64,000 bases of DNA from Dermatemys mawii (Eukaryota; Chordata; Testudines; Dermatemydidae), in the NCBI GenBank assembly GCA_007922305.1, contig ML677334.1, forward strand, positions 61,668,858-61,732,857, read 5' to 3'. Under the pieces are notes generated by a model. The model did not search any database. It saw only the letters and a program-made list of their open reading frames with translations, and was not told where the DNA came from. Positions 34,856-46,850 of the stretch are shown here, piece after piece. How positions within the stretch are numbered: position 1 is the first letter of the stretch; the number at the start of each line of letters is the position of its first letter. A program made the position numbers and the translations under genes.

Positions 34856-37494
34856 TTTAGTGTCAATTTAAATTCATAACTTTGGTAATTGGGCTTGTCT
34901 TTTGAAGGTGTTGGGCAAGGGGAAAGAGTGGGAGAAAACAAACTGGAAAAAAATAAGGTTTTCTCCTCCAGACACATGCATACACTTTCTGACCTTTCCT
35001 TTCCTTTCCCTTTTCCCCAGTTCTGTAACTTGAGCTAATAGAGTAACTGGTAGCGGGGATAGGTTGATACCCCTATGTGGATCAGCAGAACTAGAGGCAA
35101 ATTAGACATATACTCTACCTGTAGATTTCACTGATTTTTCCCAGTGGGGAGGGAAGAAGGCAGGGGAATAAAATGCAAAATAAATAAGAAAAAAAATTGA
35201 TTGAACCTCAAATGGAGGGCCAAAATATTTATTTAAAAAAGCAATAAAATATTTTGAATTTTTCCTATTGGAAATTACTTTTTCTGCTGGGATTTTTTAA
35301 AAAATATTCATGTGCATACACATGGCTTTGGTGAATGGAAGGAGAATTTTTTTGAGCAACACTAAAGATACTAGCTGGATCATTTCTGCACACCCCTCTG
35401 GCCTAGGAATGAGAGAAACTATAACAGTGGATTGAGGTGTGGGAAAAGGGGTACAACATCAAGTGTAGGCACAGCAAGAAAGTCTTGGGGCAGAATGGAA
35501 CCAGGAAGTGGAGGCACTGGCAGAGAGTAAATGACAATATCATTAGTCAAATATCATCATGGCAGTTTCTACCTGGCAGCTTGGCATGTGCATATTATGG
35601 TGTATTGAAATGCTTTAACTTTCATTTAATGCATTTTTGTTGCATACCTTTCATTTTCTTAGACATAAAATGCAGTTTGCAAGAACACTGTAGGAAAGCT
35701 ATTGCTTCTCCCAAGGGCTTCTTATTCTTTCCTTTAACTGAATTTGCTTTATCAGCCATGGAACTGTGATGATGCCACATTTTTCAATAGGGATTTTTTT
35801 TGTCACAAGATTACTTGAACTAATAAAATTCATTGCTTCTGCTATGACTGATGTAAACAAACAGGTCATGGAAGTGAAGTTTTTGGATACTATGTGAATT
35901 TCTGTTGCTTGAAAGGAGTAGTTGTCATATCTTTAACATAGCTATCTCTCTAAGGAGAGCACACTTTCTACAGAAATCCAGCGACTTATTGAATTAGAAC
36001 AAGTGAATGCTCTCAAATGATAACTATACGCTGAGGCAGGAAACATGATACATTCAAATAACGGGCACAGAGCCCCATTCGCCCCCCCCCCACCCCCAAT
36101 TAAACTCAAATTCCAAATGTCAAAACAAACCTCAGATAAAGGAACAGAATGTGTGTTTTGTGGATGTGTATGGGGCACATTTATGAGAAGTATTAATGTC
36201 TTGGATTTGGCAAACCTGTCACAAAAGGAATGATTAAGGCAGTAAGCTCAGCTTCAGGAAGATCATGCAGCAGAACAAAGGACGAGACTATTTTTGGAGC
36301 TGTTGACGTCTGTATAGGCCAGGCAAAGGGCTAGCTGTGTGCTTTCAGTGTAAGTGACAGCAATGGCATCAGGGAGAGCTGGACGTAAATGGCAGGGATG
36401 TTAAATTCAAGTCTGACACAGGAGCACAGTGTGACATAGTAGCCTAGAAGATATTCTATAAATTGAATGACAAGGATGTCATTTCTCAAAAGTCTCAAAA
36501 CATAGACTACTGCCTTGCACAGGTCAATAGACTGTTGTCTGTGTTCCAGGAAGTCAGTTGTGCAAAACCTCATCTCAAACAGTAATATGACCTTAAACCA
36601 ACATTGAGAGTATGCTAAAAATTCAACTTGCTACTGTAGGTCACGAGTGTTAAATTGTAACAAACCTATGAAAGTAAGTCAGTCAATATTTTATCTTATC
36701 CAGTACATTCCACATATTTCCCAACCTTTTGGTAGCTGAAAAATGAAATCAATGATAATGGCAATCACTCGGAGTAGATTGTGCAGATCTTCAGGAGATG
36801 CTTCCTCTCCTTTCTTGCATTATGTGAGCAGCGCAATAGTTTGCAATGTTGACATTTAAATTGTCATTGACCTCTGAGTGAGAATCAATTAGGACAAGTC
36901 AAATCTCTGAGATATAGTTTCGAGATGTTTGTAACTTGAGGCAGACATAAGAGCTTTGGAGTTGGAAAAGCTTATCTTTCACCAGCAGACGATGGTACAG
37001 TGAAAGATATTACCTCACCCATCTTGTATCTCATATCTGGGGATCAATGCTATTCCAACAACAATTACTGCATTGGTTACGTCTGGGTCACATTTTCAAG
37101 GTTTTCTTTGCAACCATAATAGCAAGAAATTTCCTTTCCTAAAAAAAAAAAAAGGCCCTAGAGTAGAAGTGAGAGGCCTATTTCTGTGACAACAGATAAT
37201 CTTATGGGTCCCACAGATAGAAGTTGGGAAACTCTTCTTTCCTTGAATAGTTAGAATTGTTTTGCAACAGTATCTGCTGGAAGCATTAGATATCTACAGG
37301 TGCTGGTATTTGTTCAAAGTTTTGTGTTTGTAGGGTTTCTACCAAAAAAGAGTTTGAACAAGGAGGTTAAGATGTAACAATCTAAAGCTGGATTCCTTTC
37401 ATCCTCAGGTTTTGGATTCCTATACAACTATTCATTCTTCAGCAATCAGTTATCAAAATCTTAAATGGATTAAAAAAAAGTCAGCCTCCAAGCT
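34856..37494. other. No recognisable feature apart from a short C-run
   Basis: Unique-looking intronic sequence with a C-rich run at 36082-36098. The 110-codon frame at 35437-35769 has no motif. Confidence 0.4.
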
Positions 37495-38248
37495 TGTGAT
37501 GGGTTGGGGATAACCGTGGTGCTGCATAATAATTAGATCACTGGTCACTGCTCTTTCCCTTGCCAACAATCACTTCTCCATCCAATACATAGCAACTTGA
37601 TCCTCCAGCCAGGTCACCAGTTGAGTTTGCCCCCTTACGTGATAACCGACTCTAACAAAGTATTCTAATATTCCCAGATAAAAAGATCTTCAGCTCACCT
37701 CTTGGCCCCTGTGAGTGGCACACTCTTGACTCAGGTATTATGTCTATGCTCCCCCCTCCCTTGTTTGTATGTGTGAGGGGGAAGGAGTTTGTTCCCCCTT
37801 CAAGAAAGTGTGGTTGGTAGGGGAGCCTGGGGCCTCCCTCTCCACCAGGATCCAACCCTGGATCCTAAAAGAGGCAGTAGTAGCAAACACCCTGGATAGC
37901 TTTGGGACTCCCTCCCTGGGCCATTTCCTACCACTTCTTTTCCCAATCCAAGGTGTGGTCAAAAACCTCGCAAAAGATCTGTCAGAAGTTAGAGTGAAAG
38001 GCCTGGGATAGCTGCCATTTGCACACCTTCCCCTGTAGCAGGACTCCTGCTATCTCCTTACTCAGGTGCTCCCAAGACAGGTCTTCTCCTCTTCCTATGT
38101 CTGACCTCATCTGAGGTGTCTGGCTGTCATTTAAGCTCTTTCTCCAGTTGGAGTGTGCTTTGCTGGTGCTGCGGGACAGGATCATCTTGGCCCATACCTG
38201 CTCCTTAACCTCTTATGTCCCAGTGTGGCGTTTACACATCCCATCACA
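37495..38248. mobile_element. Solo LTR (754 bp) with perfect 5-bp target duplication
   Basis: It starts TGTGATGGG and ends CCCATCACA, a perfect 9-bp inverted terminus with TG...CA. AAGCT flanks both sides (37490-37494 and 38249-38253). There is no internal gag/pol region, so it is a product of LTR-LTR recombination. The termini match those of the element at 56372-57595. Short open frames inside are not genes. Confidence 0.92.
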
Positions 38249-38253
38249 AAGCT

Positions 38254-39900
38254 ATTTACAGTTAGAAGTACTGTCATGACAACTGGTAACCTATTGAATG
38301 TGAAGGAGATTTGGTAAAGAAGTGATATGAGAACTGGTAGCCATCCCCAAAAGTTTATTAAAAACTGATAGGTGACAACAATTTTATTAAATTGTATTAA
38401 AATACCCTATTGTGAAACTATGTTGTGAAATTGTATCTTCTGCAACACTGAAATATGATCTGATTTACTAAAGAAGGATCAGAATAGCTCACTCATTGTC
38501 CTAAAGGAAGCGGAATTGCTTTGTCTACAAGGGCTGCCATAGCCTTCAACTATATTATTATGTTTTTATTCATGATTTCCCTTTAGAACAAGAATGTTTG
38601 AATAAGGCAGTTCAATACATGATTTTTTCAGTATTTAATAAATGCTTGTTCTGCCAAGGGGTATATGCAGAAATTTAATTTTTACCCCTTTTGGGGGGAC
38701 ATGTTCTGTTCCCCCTGCCCACTGCAGCAGGAGCTCACTCTTTCCTCCTCCTCTTCACCCCTACCCCTATGGCCCTGGTGCTAGGAGAACTCTTTTGGTC
38801 ATTCCCTTCTCCCTTCCCCTCCTCCTCCCTTCTACTGCAACTCTGGGGCCAGAGGAGTTATGTGCCCCTAATGATTATTGGGGACCCCATTCCCCTGCTT
38901 CCCCCCGCCCCTTGTGTATGCCAAATTCAGTCCCAGTATCTGTCATGTGTAATATTGTTTTCATATATCAGCAGAGATGGCCTGAACAAGTCTGGTAACT
39001 CAGAAGTATTTAAGTACCTGCTAGACACAAGACAACTAGGCAGGAGAGAGAAAAATGTACTAACTTTTCAAAGTTTATTTATATACTCTGTTTATCTATA
39101 TATCTCCTCTATATTTATATAAATAACTCTGTTTATTTATATATCTCCTCTACAGTTCCCCACTCTTACATCCCCTGGTTGTTTTATTTGTTCATTTGGA
39201 AGCTCAGATGTTCCCTTAAGGTACTATTTAAAAATAAATATCCAAAAATAAGTATATAGTATAACAACTGTGCTAGTTCATCATCGACTGCATGTATTAA
39301 TACAGACAACTTATTCCTCAATAAATGTTTACCTATTCTGATGTCAAGAGCTCTTTAGCCAATTTATGTGACTTGTTAAGAGAGATTCCTATTCTAAAAC
39401 TAGGATGTATAACATCGTCTATAGCTCCGATACAGGAAAGCAATTAAGCATGTGTTATGTCTATCCCTGTACAAGGCAGTACTTAAGCACATTCTTAATA
39501 GTCAGTTCTGTCCTTAATAGAGAAGCTTTCTAGAATTTGACTTCATTTTTGTGTTGTTTGTGACTTGTATATTCTATGGTGAAGACAGCTAGATTTATTC
39601 ATAATAGCTGTTCTGTCTCTTGAATGCATGTTAGTTACAGAGCTCAAAATCAATAACATGGAGTTATATCTCATGTACTGGTATGAAGAAAATGTTCAAA
39701 TCTTCCCTATGGACCAAATCTTGACCCTTTCACCCTACATTTTTGAGATGGGCACAAGTAGCTCTAAATACTTCCATAGCTGACAATCATAGGACTTGAG
39801 CATGAAAATCATTGTAAAGGGACACAAGCCTCTAGGTCTGGAGCACAATCCTCAATAAGCAAGATTAGGTTTCAAAACACCTTTCTTAAGGCGAGATGGG
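38254..39900. other. Mostly unique; small 41-bp tandem duplication
   Basis: Two copies of an ACTCTGTTTATYTATATATC unit begin at 39085 and 39126. A C/T-rich stretch lies at 38690-38900. No gene signal was seen. Confidence 0.5.
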
Positions 39901-39904
39901 GCTG

Positions 39905-40168
39905 CGTCCCTAGGCCAAAGCTGCTAAAAGTCAGAGTGTGTAAACACTGTTTGTTAATACTTTGTACTTTTGCTGACAAAATACTTCCAGTCTCATGAGT
40001 GGCATTAGCTTTGCTGGCACGAGAACACTCCTGCCGACAAAGCCACTTTCACACTGCCACTTGCATTGGCAAAACATTTGTCTTTCGTGGGGGTGGGGGG
40101 AACTTTTATAAGTACCCGTGAAAGGCAAAAGTTTTGTCGACAACTTCGCAGTATAGATATACCCTAAC
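39905..40168 (-). mobile_element. MITE-like repeat, right terminus visible
   Basis: On the minus strand the sequence starts TTAGGGTATATCTATACTGC and runs into GTCGACAAAACTTTTGCC, with several dispersed TTTGTCGGCA/TTTTGCCAATGC-like motifs. I recall such termini from turtle MITEs. The opposite end is not clear. Confidence 0.45.
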
Positions 40169-42297
40169 ATTTGGAAAGGAGTATGGTAAATGAGTCAAGA
40201 GAACCTGTTTCATTGTACACGTCTAACCCTTCAGCGAAGAAAGTCTTTAGGATCATAATAGCAATGGCGCTTTTACTGAGTACTGTGAGAACAAAACTAT
40301 AAATGTATATGTGTATTAGCTTTCATGTAGGCATGGCTAGTTTTAACCAATTAAAATCTGTGATTAATTTCTGATTAGCTGGATGTTATTCACTGTTAAG
40401 TTTAAAACAATAAAGTGAAACCTCAATTAATTAATAAAAAAAAATACAAGACTGAAGCTATGAATCTGTTTTTTGAGCTAAGCAGAATCTAGCAGGCCAA
40501 TAATAACGCAATTAAATAAATATAACTCTACTACAAATGTGGTGATTTGCTGGTGAATCATTATTTACATCTCATGTTCGCTTCTCTGATTTATTATCTA
40601 TAAATATTCTGCTTCCATATTATACATTTGTCCCCATGTGTTTCCTTTATTATCATCCTCATGTTCCCACACAACTCTGACCTTTTCTATTAGGACCTCC
40701 CTTCCTCTCTGATGTTTAGGCCTCCAACCTGTACAGACTTGTGCATGTGCTTAACTTTCAACATAGTGAATCAAGGGGACCAAACACACAGTGGGGAAAA
40801 ACAAACATACATGTAAGTTTTTGCATGATTGTGGTCTTAGATTGTACAACATTTTGGGCAGCAACTATATTATATTACATGTTTAGACTTAGAAGGATTA
40901 GAATGTTGTAGGTAAATGTCAGTAAATGACTTCACTGCACAAATTAATGAAACAATATTTCCAACACTAAAAATTGAAATTTATAGCCAGACAAATTAAA
41001 AAAAAAAACAAAAAAAAGGTACTTGAAAACTTACTGGAATTTTATTTAAGGATATTTAGTTTGTATATTTTGACATGTGATATTGACTATTTGTGTTATA
41101 ACAGCGGGCATAAAGCTTTAACTTTTTGAACCACAGTGTCTGCTGTCATTATATGATTGTCTGATTCCCACGGTAATTTCCCACAGTTGTGAAAACTTAA
41201 ATTGATTAAAAAATGAAAAAGCTTAAATTCATAATTTTGCACATCTGTGAACATTTAAATAGATACATAAAAAACTTAAAAATAGACCTTGATATTATCC
41301 ATCAAAACTATAAATATAAATTGAATTTTGTCTCCCCATATATGTTTAACAAAGACTAGCACAAAGAAGCTGCAGTTGGGGCTTCTAGCACTACTGTAAT
41401 AAAAATAACAATAAAAAACCCTTCTTAAAGGGATGAATTGCATGAATCAGTCAGAATAATAGTGTTTCTAGACTTGAAAATAAATGTCTGTTTTGCCTAG
41501 GAAATATTTTCAATAAATGCCTCTTTCTTTTCCATCCATATTTATATTGCAGCAGGACACTATTATCCTCTAATGACAATTTATTCCATAAACATTATCT
41601 CATAAATAAATGCATTCCACGTGTGTATGGGATGAATGTATTGTGGGTGTAGACCCAATAATTTGAGTATGTGCTGAGCTGTGATATTTTACATATTCCT
41701 GATTTCTGTAACATTCGGTCCTTCAGTACTTAAATGTTTCACTAAATTAACTGCTCTGATCATTTAAGTTAGCTTTCTTGAAGAGATAATGTTTGGGAAA
41801 TACAATTTTGTGAGTCCAATGGAACAAAAAGTATTCATGCATAAAGCTTTTTAATTAGGAGGGAAAAAAATAACTTTTTTACAGAAGGGAACCTTATGAA
41901 AAGCCAAACTTAATTATTTCTTTCGGAAAGCTTTCTTTTCAAGTGTAAGTGGGAGTGGGGACAATGTTTCTAACAAAAGGTCAGTGATACAGAAGAGTAC
42001 ATTTGGATGGCTAGTGCAATAGAGAGACTGATAGGAACGTCAGCTCTCCCTTAATCACACTTAATAAAATCAGTTGGTGGACTTCATAAAAGCCAAGAAC
42101 AATTTCTGCCAGCTTTGTATGCATCCTTACCCTCCTGCTGACTTAATCATTTCTGCTCTTAAGCAATGACTATAAACAAAACTCACACAGAGGAATGCAA
42201 TGTCTTCCTGCTTAATTTAGATAACTACCTTTTATGTTTTGCAATCTGTTCTAGTTTGTAGTACTGAGTTCTAATGAAATCTTTCTGTCTATTTTAG
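40169..42297. other. No recognisable feature
   Basis: AT-rich unique-looking sequence leading up to the SNTG1 start-codon exon, with A-runs near 40436 and 41000. No repeat is recognised in the last 2 kb before the exon. Confidence 0.5.
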
Positions 42298-42352
42298 GCA
42301 AATATTACTTGCTGTGCCATAGCACATGGATTTCAGGACCTCCTGTGAAGAG
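42298..42352 (+). CDS. SNTG1: SNTG1 first coding exon (28 nt of 5' UTR plus codons 1-9)
   Basis: This exon carries the start codon of gamma-1-syntrophin, a neuronal adaptor of the dystrophin-dystrobrevin complex. A pyrimidine-rich tract ending in TTTTAG (acceptor AG at 42296-42297) precedes it, and GTAGGA (42353) follows as the donor. The ATG is at 42326-42328 and the frame reads MDFRTSCEE, ending in phase 0. Known mammalian SNTG1 begins MDFRTACEE, so only residue 6 (Ala to Ser) differs from what I recall. The 28 nt before the ATG contain no upstream ATG. The initiation context is weak at -3 (C) and favourable at +4 (G). The exon is too short to identify alone. It is secure because the next exon, 10.35 kb downstream, continues the same protein in the same phase. 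The 5'-most exon(s) of the transcript must lie upstream and were not recognised. Confidence 0.95.
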
Positions 42353-42359
42353 GTAGGAT
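42353..42359 (+). other. SNTG1: SNTG1 intron donor site
   Basis: GAG|GTAGGA is the 5' splice site after codon 9. It opens a 10,353-nt intron that closes at 52705. It is weaker than the GTAAGT of the next exon because position +3/+4 reads AG and +5 is G. Confidence 0.85.
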
Positions 42360-42599
42360 CAGAATGCTTTATTTTCAAAGAAGTGTTATGAACATTAATA
42401 TACTTTTTAGTCTTCTGTTCTCAATCTTTTATTTCTGAAGTGCAAGGAATTAGAACATCAGATGTAATTGAATCCGTACACATGACTAGATAATCCCTAT
42501 ATGCTGGCAACATGCTTTTCTAGTGGATTATGTGCCTGTTTACTTATCAGTGTTCTAATGAGGTAATTATGAGTGTTGAGAAAATAAGACTGAGCTGGA

Positions 42600-42969
42600 A
42601 CCTGATAATAGCCTTCAAGTATGTTAAGGGCTGTTATAAAGAGAATGGTATGATCAACTGTTCTCCATGTCTACTGAAGGTAGACCAAAAAGTAATCAGT
42701 CTACAAAAGAAGGATTTAGTTTAGAGGTTAGGAAAAACATCGTACTATACTTTAGATTAGAATAGTGTAATAAAGTATAGTATAACTAGAAGAATAATTA
42801 AGTACTGGAATAGGCTTCCATGGAAGGTTGTGGAGTCCCTGTCACTAAAGGTTTTTAAAACCTGGTTAGATAATATCTGTCAGGGAGGGTCTAGTTTTAC
42901 ATGGTCATGTATCGACATGGGGGGAACCTCTCGAGGTCCCTTCCAGCTCTACAGTTCTTTGATTCTGTA
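42600..42969 (+). mobile_element. CR1 LINE 3'-end fragment
   Basis: It carries GTTAAGGGCTGTTATAAAGAG, the AGGTTGTGGAGTCCCTGTC segment and the terminal CGAGGTCCCTTCCAGCTCTA with TTTGATTCTGTAA. It lies about 250 bp after the SNTG1 start-codon exon. Same 3'-end class as the copies ending at 12391 and 60733. Confidence 0.9.
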
Positions 42970-44146
42970 ATTAAAGCCCCTGATCCAACAATGAGTTCTG
43001 TGTGGAAACACTCCTGTAGGCCTCATTTGGGTCCCACACATATGCAGGGTCTGCCTGCATTGACCTTTTGGTAGGATCGGGTCCTAGATGAGTGTTTATT
43101 GCTTGAAGCCTTTGAGGATTGGTATCACTGGAGAAACAACAATATGCTGGCAACATAACATGCTATCAAAGTCAGAGGAGAATCCATGGGGATTTGTGGA
43201 GTGTTTTGGTTTTGGTCAACTAAAAAAAAATGAAAACTTTTTTTTTTTTTTTTCATTTCTTAATTCCCCTCCTTCACCCCTACCCCCACCTCTGGAATAA
43301 CAGGTATTTTGTGCCAAAATGAAATGGTAGTTTTGATACAAAATACACACATTTTCAAAATTTCAATGCAAACCAAAATACTCTCAACCATCCAAGATTT
43401 ACAGTTTTCCTGGGACAAAAACATGTTACTTTCAATACTTGACACCATATTTTTCTTGCAAAATGGCAGAAGTTCTTCCAGAAATAAACTTGCAAATACT
43501 TGTACAGATATCCAGTTTTAACTTTGAATATACATATCGTAAAGCAAAATAGTACATTTTCACAACTTTAGCAATTCATGACCCCCTGTGTTTCATTATT
43601 AGGATTGGGCCAGTTACATCAACCTGAATACATTATTATAGCAAAAATCAGTGAAGGGGAAACTGCAGTCTACAGACTGAAAAGAACTAACGATAAGAGA
43701 TGATAACTGGGAACACTAGTTATGATCACAACGCATCATAATGTTAAAAACTCCTGGATTATATACCTGAAAATACAAGACTCTGATTAGTTGTTCTTTT
43801 CATCTCGGCTCTGTTAATCGGATTCATATTTTGTGATTAAAATTATAGGACAGCAGATGTTTCATATGAATTCACTTCATTTCAGTCATGCTTGACAGCA
43901 AGTAAAGAGACTCTCATTTGGAAATTAGTCTCTATTGTTAGCAAAAATAAAATGGATAAAATGAGTAAGCTAAAATACTGCCATCCCATCAACCCAAACT
44001 AAAATTGTCGGTCGCTTTCAATGTTTGTCATTTTTCTCCTTCTCATACACAACAGACAGGAAGGACCAGCAATCTCATGAGACAATACATTCTTGCAGAA
44101 CCATTCTTGAACTTTTTGTTCCTCTTCCACTAACTGTAGCTAAAAG
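42970..44146. other. No recognisable feature except a T-run
   Basis: A15-like and T15 tracts lie at 43220-43253, followed by C/T-rich sequence. The rest is unique-looking. Confidence 0.4.
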
Positions 44147-44421
44147 CAGGTTTCAGAGTGGTAGCCATTTTAGTCTTTATCGGCAAAAACAAGAAGTAAT
44201 ACTTGTGGCACCTTCCTTACAGATGCTAAAAACTAATTTCCCCATGCTATTATTTTCCCCTACTGTTACTCACATCTTCTTGTCAACTGTTTGATATCAG
44301 CCACCCTGATTACCACTACAAAAGTAATTTTTCCTCCTGCTGATAATAGCCCACTTTAATTGAATTGTCTTATTAGAATTGGTAGTGCACTCCCCATCTT
44401 TTCATGGACTATATATATCTA

Positions 44422-44456
<35 letters not shown>

Positions 44457-44461
44457 AGTCC

Positions 44462-44492
<31 letters not shown>

Positions 44493-44710
44493 TGTAATAT
44501 ATATAGTGTGTGTGTGTGTGTGTGTATGTATGTGTATATATATATATATATAATATATAAATATAAACAAACAAACACACACACACACACATATATATAA
44601 ATCCTATTGTATTTTCCATTCTATGTATCTGATGAAGTGGGTTTTAGCTCATGAAAGCTTATGCTCAAATAAATGTGTCTAACGTGCCACAAGAACTCCT
44701 CGCTGGTTTT
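44147..44710 (+). mobile_element. Composite repeat: two ends of the Penelope-type unit around microsatellites
   Basis: The left part (44147-44400) starts CAGGTTTCAGAGTGGTAGCC and contains TACTTGTGGCACCTT. The right part (44622-44710) reads CTGATGAAGTGGGTTTTAGC, CATGAAAGCTTATGCTCAAA and ends GTGCCACAAGAACTCC. These are the two sides of the repeat also seen as a hairpin at 5289-5557, separated by microsatellites. No RT frame is present. Confidence 0.7.
44410..44603. repeat. Compound microsatellite (ATCT)n, (GT)n, (TA)n, (AC)n
   Basis: About nine ATCT units (44420-44456) are followed by GT runs (44463-44483 and 44506-44524), TA runs and an AAAC/AC run ending near 44592. Confidence 0.95.
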
Positions 44711-46659
44711 GTAGCTAAAGAGACACCATATCAACTCTGGGTGAACATTTTTCAGAAAATGATCACTTCAGATCTGACTCTCAGTCCTTGTCCTCAAAGG
44801 AAACTTGCACAACACCTTCAAAAGATAAACTTTGGAGCTTAAATTCATAACTTTTTCCGACACTGCAAACACTGGATTTATAGTTTATTACAACAATCTA
44901 TAACTCACTAACCCTCCTTTGTCCTACAACTGCAGACGTTAACTCCCCACTTCACCTTAAATGGTGTCTTACAACACGTTAATTCCTTCAGCCAAATGAC
45001 CTGTTTCACACTGTGTTCAGATCCTCTACCCTTAATATGAAAAAATAATTCCCTAAGATATATCTCATATCAATATAGAGTTTATCTGGCTGAGAGAAAT
45101 GTGCAAAATGTATACATTGTAAACAGTTTCTGTAGTAAACAAAGGTTCAGAAAATGACAGAGGTTTTGAACGTTAGGTTACAAGTGAAGAATGAGCAAGG
45201 AGGAAGAAGAGTAAGCCAGAAATCTGTTTTCCTGGGGTAGTTTTAGGTTGCAGTGTAGAAGAGGTGCATTAGGAAAAATACTTTTTATCTTTTGTGATTT
45301 GAAAATTCTGGTACACGCAAGGATAATTAACAGAGCAGGCTCTTAATAGATCTTTTACAAACTGAGCACTGACAAACTGAGTACATTCATGAGCCTATGG
45401 GTGGACTTCTAAATTATCCTTGAAACTAAAGTGCTGTTCACTTAGGCAGACTGACAACAACCCAGCAGCATAAGTAGCTGGACCATTTGAAAAATATCCT
45501 TCATGTGTCATTGATATCTAGCGGTGGCATCGAGCCTGCCTCCTTTACCCCATTCCTACTACTGCCTCATACTTCTGAGTCAATTGTCTATCTCATAATT
45601 ACACTTTACATTATATAATGGCACCTCTGCGAATGTGCAGAAGTGTAAATATTTGTCAGATGCAAACTATTCAATTTTTTGGATTGGTTCCTCCAATCTT
45701 CTCTTCACTAGTCCCAGCTTCTGACTATTGAAAATTGTATTTCATGGGAGTTACAGAAGTCTATTCTACTAGTATAAAGAGACATATTGTCCTAGACAAA
45801 AGCAGAAACACACTAGCTTCCTTTTTCTTTGTGGGATTGCTGGAGAAATCTTTTTGGGGTTGGCTGGCAAGTACTCTTTCTCTCTTATTTTTTAGTTTGT
45901 TTTTGTCATTCACTGCTTTATTGAGTTGGCTGTTTTGTGGCTGCTGGAGAGACATCAGAGCATTACTAGTGTGAAATAGAAAGAGGAAAAAAAATCTATT
46001 TTATTCTCTTCAGATGAAGAAATAGAGAAAATAAAATAAACTTGTATTGATGTCACAGATAAAAATCTGTGGCACAGCACACTGAATAAATCACCCACGG
46101 TCAACACATGTAAAGAATTCAGTCACCGATTCTTGTTTAACATTGATGACAGGGAAAAATACAAAACAAAAACAAACAAACAAAAAAGAATGACATCTTC
46201 CTAGCATATACCAAATTAAGGGGGGAAGACACTTGAAAGCCTGTTCAAAATTAGTTTTGAACCCAATAATCATGTCTAAATCATCTCTCAAAGACTGAAG
46301 AACTTTGCACTTATTTCATAGCAGACCATGCTTTCAGTGATCACTTGCTCTATTGAGTGTAAATATTTTATTTTAACTTTTCTTTTTTATTTCCTCAGAT
46401 TATTTCTTAAAGACTTTGAAGGCCTAAAACATTACATCAAAATGTTATCTTTAAGTATTTATAATAAATATTCTTTAAAAGATATTGGGGCCAGATTTTT
46501 ACATATGGTTAAAATGCACATGTTGGAAATCAGGTGCAGGGTGCAAAGATGGTTTAAAGCTCTTCTTTGCACAATCTTGGTGCTGACAATGCTCTGTGTG
46601 TCACTGTGCCCCCTGTGCCTTTAGAGCAGTTGGACGGCTTTTCTAAGGTTAGCAGTTGT
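44711..46659. other. No recognisable feature
   Basis: Unique-looking intronic sequence. The 79- and 98-codon open frames at 45735 and 46328 lack motifs. Confidence 0.4.
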
Positions 46660-46850
46660 GGGGAGGGATAGCTCTGTGGCTTGAGCATTGGTCTGCTAAA
46701 CCCAGTATTGTGAGTTCAGTTCTTGAGGGGGCTGTTTAGGGATCTAGGGCAAAAAATCTGTCAGAGGACAGTAGTTGGTCCTGCTGGTGTAGGCAGGGGG
46801 CTGGACTTGATGACCTTTCAAGGTCCTTCCACTTCTATGAGAGAGGCATA
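46660..46850 (+). mobile_element. tRNA-derived SINE (Cry I / tortoise Pol III type), single head
   Basis: The head GGGGAGGGATAGCTCTGTGG contains an A-box-like segment, and the B-box-like TTGTGAGTTCAGTTCTTGAG follows at the usual spacing. The body ends with GGGGCTGGACTTGATGACC and AAGGTCCTTCCACTTCTATG, a tail resembling the 3' end of CR1. That is the known arrangement for these turtle SINEs. It is a retroposed copy, not a tRNA gene. Confidence 0.92.

Larger units (their letters stand above)
1..42297 (+). other. SNTG1: Upstream SNTG1 intron (probable 5'-UTR intron), repeat-rich
   Basis: The start-codon exon begins at a 3' splice site, so at least one non-coding exon lies further 5'. Mammalian SNTG1 is known for very long introns among its 5'-UTR exons, so this 42 kb is most simply one such intron or part of one. 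I could not recognise a 5'-UTR exon or promoter inside it; such exons leave no coding signature. The repeats in it are annotated separately. Confidence 0.6.

Noticed and set aside
35437..35769. 110-codon plus-strand frame as a possible gene
   Set aside because: No motif, no splice sites and no similarity recognised. Such lengths arise by chance in 64 kb.
44410..44603. Regular repeats considered as a CRISPR array or satellite
   Set aside because: These are tetra- and dinucleotide microsatellites without spacers.
46660..46735. Possible tRNA gene
   Set aside because: The tRNA-like A and B boxes belong to a SINE with body and CR1-like tail, and no intact cloverleaf is visible. The same applies to the two heads at 16740-16913.
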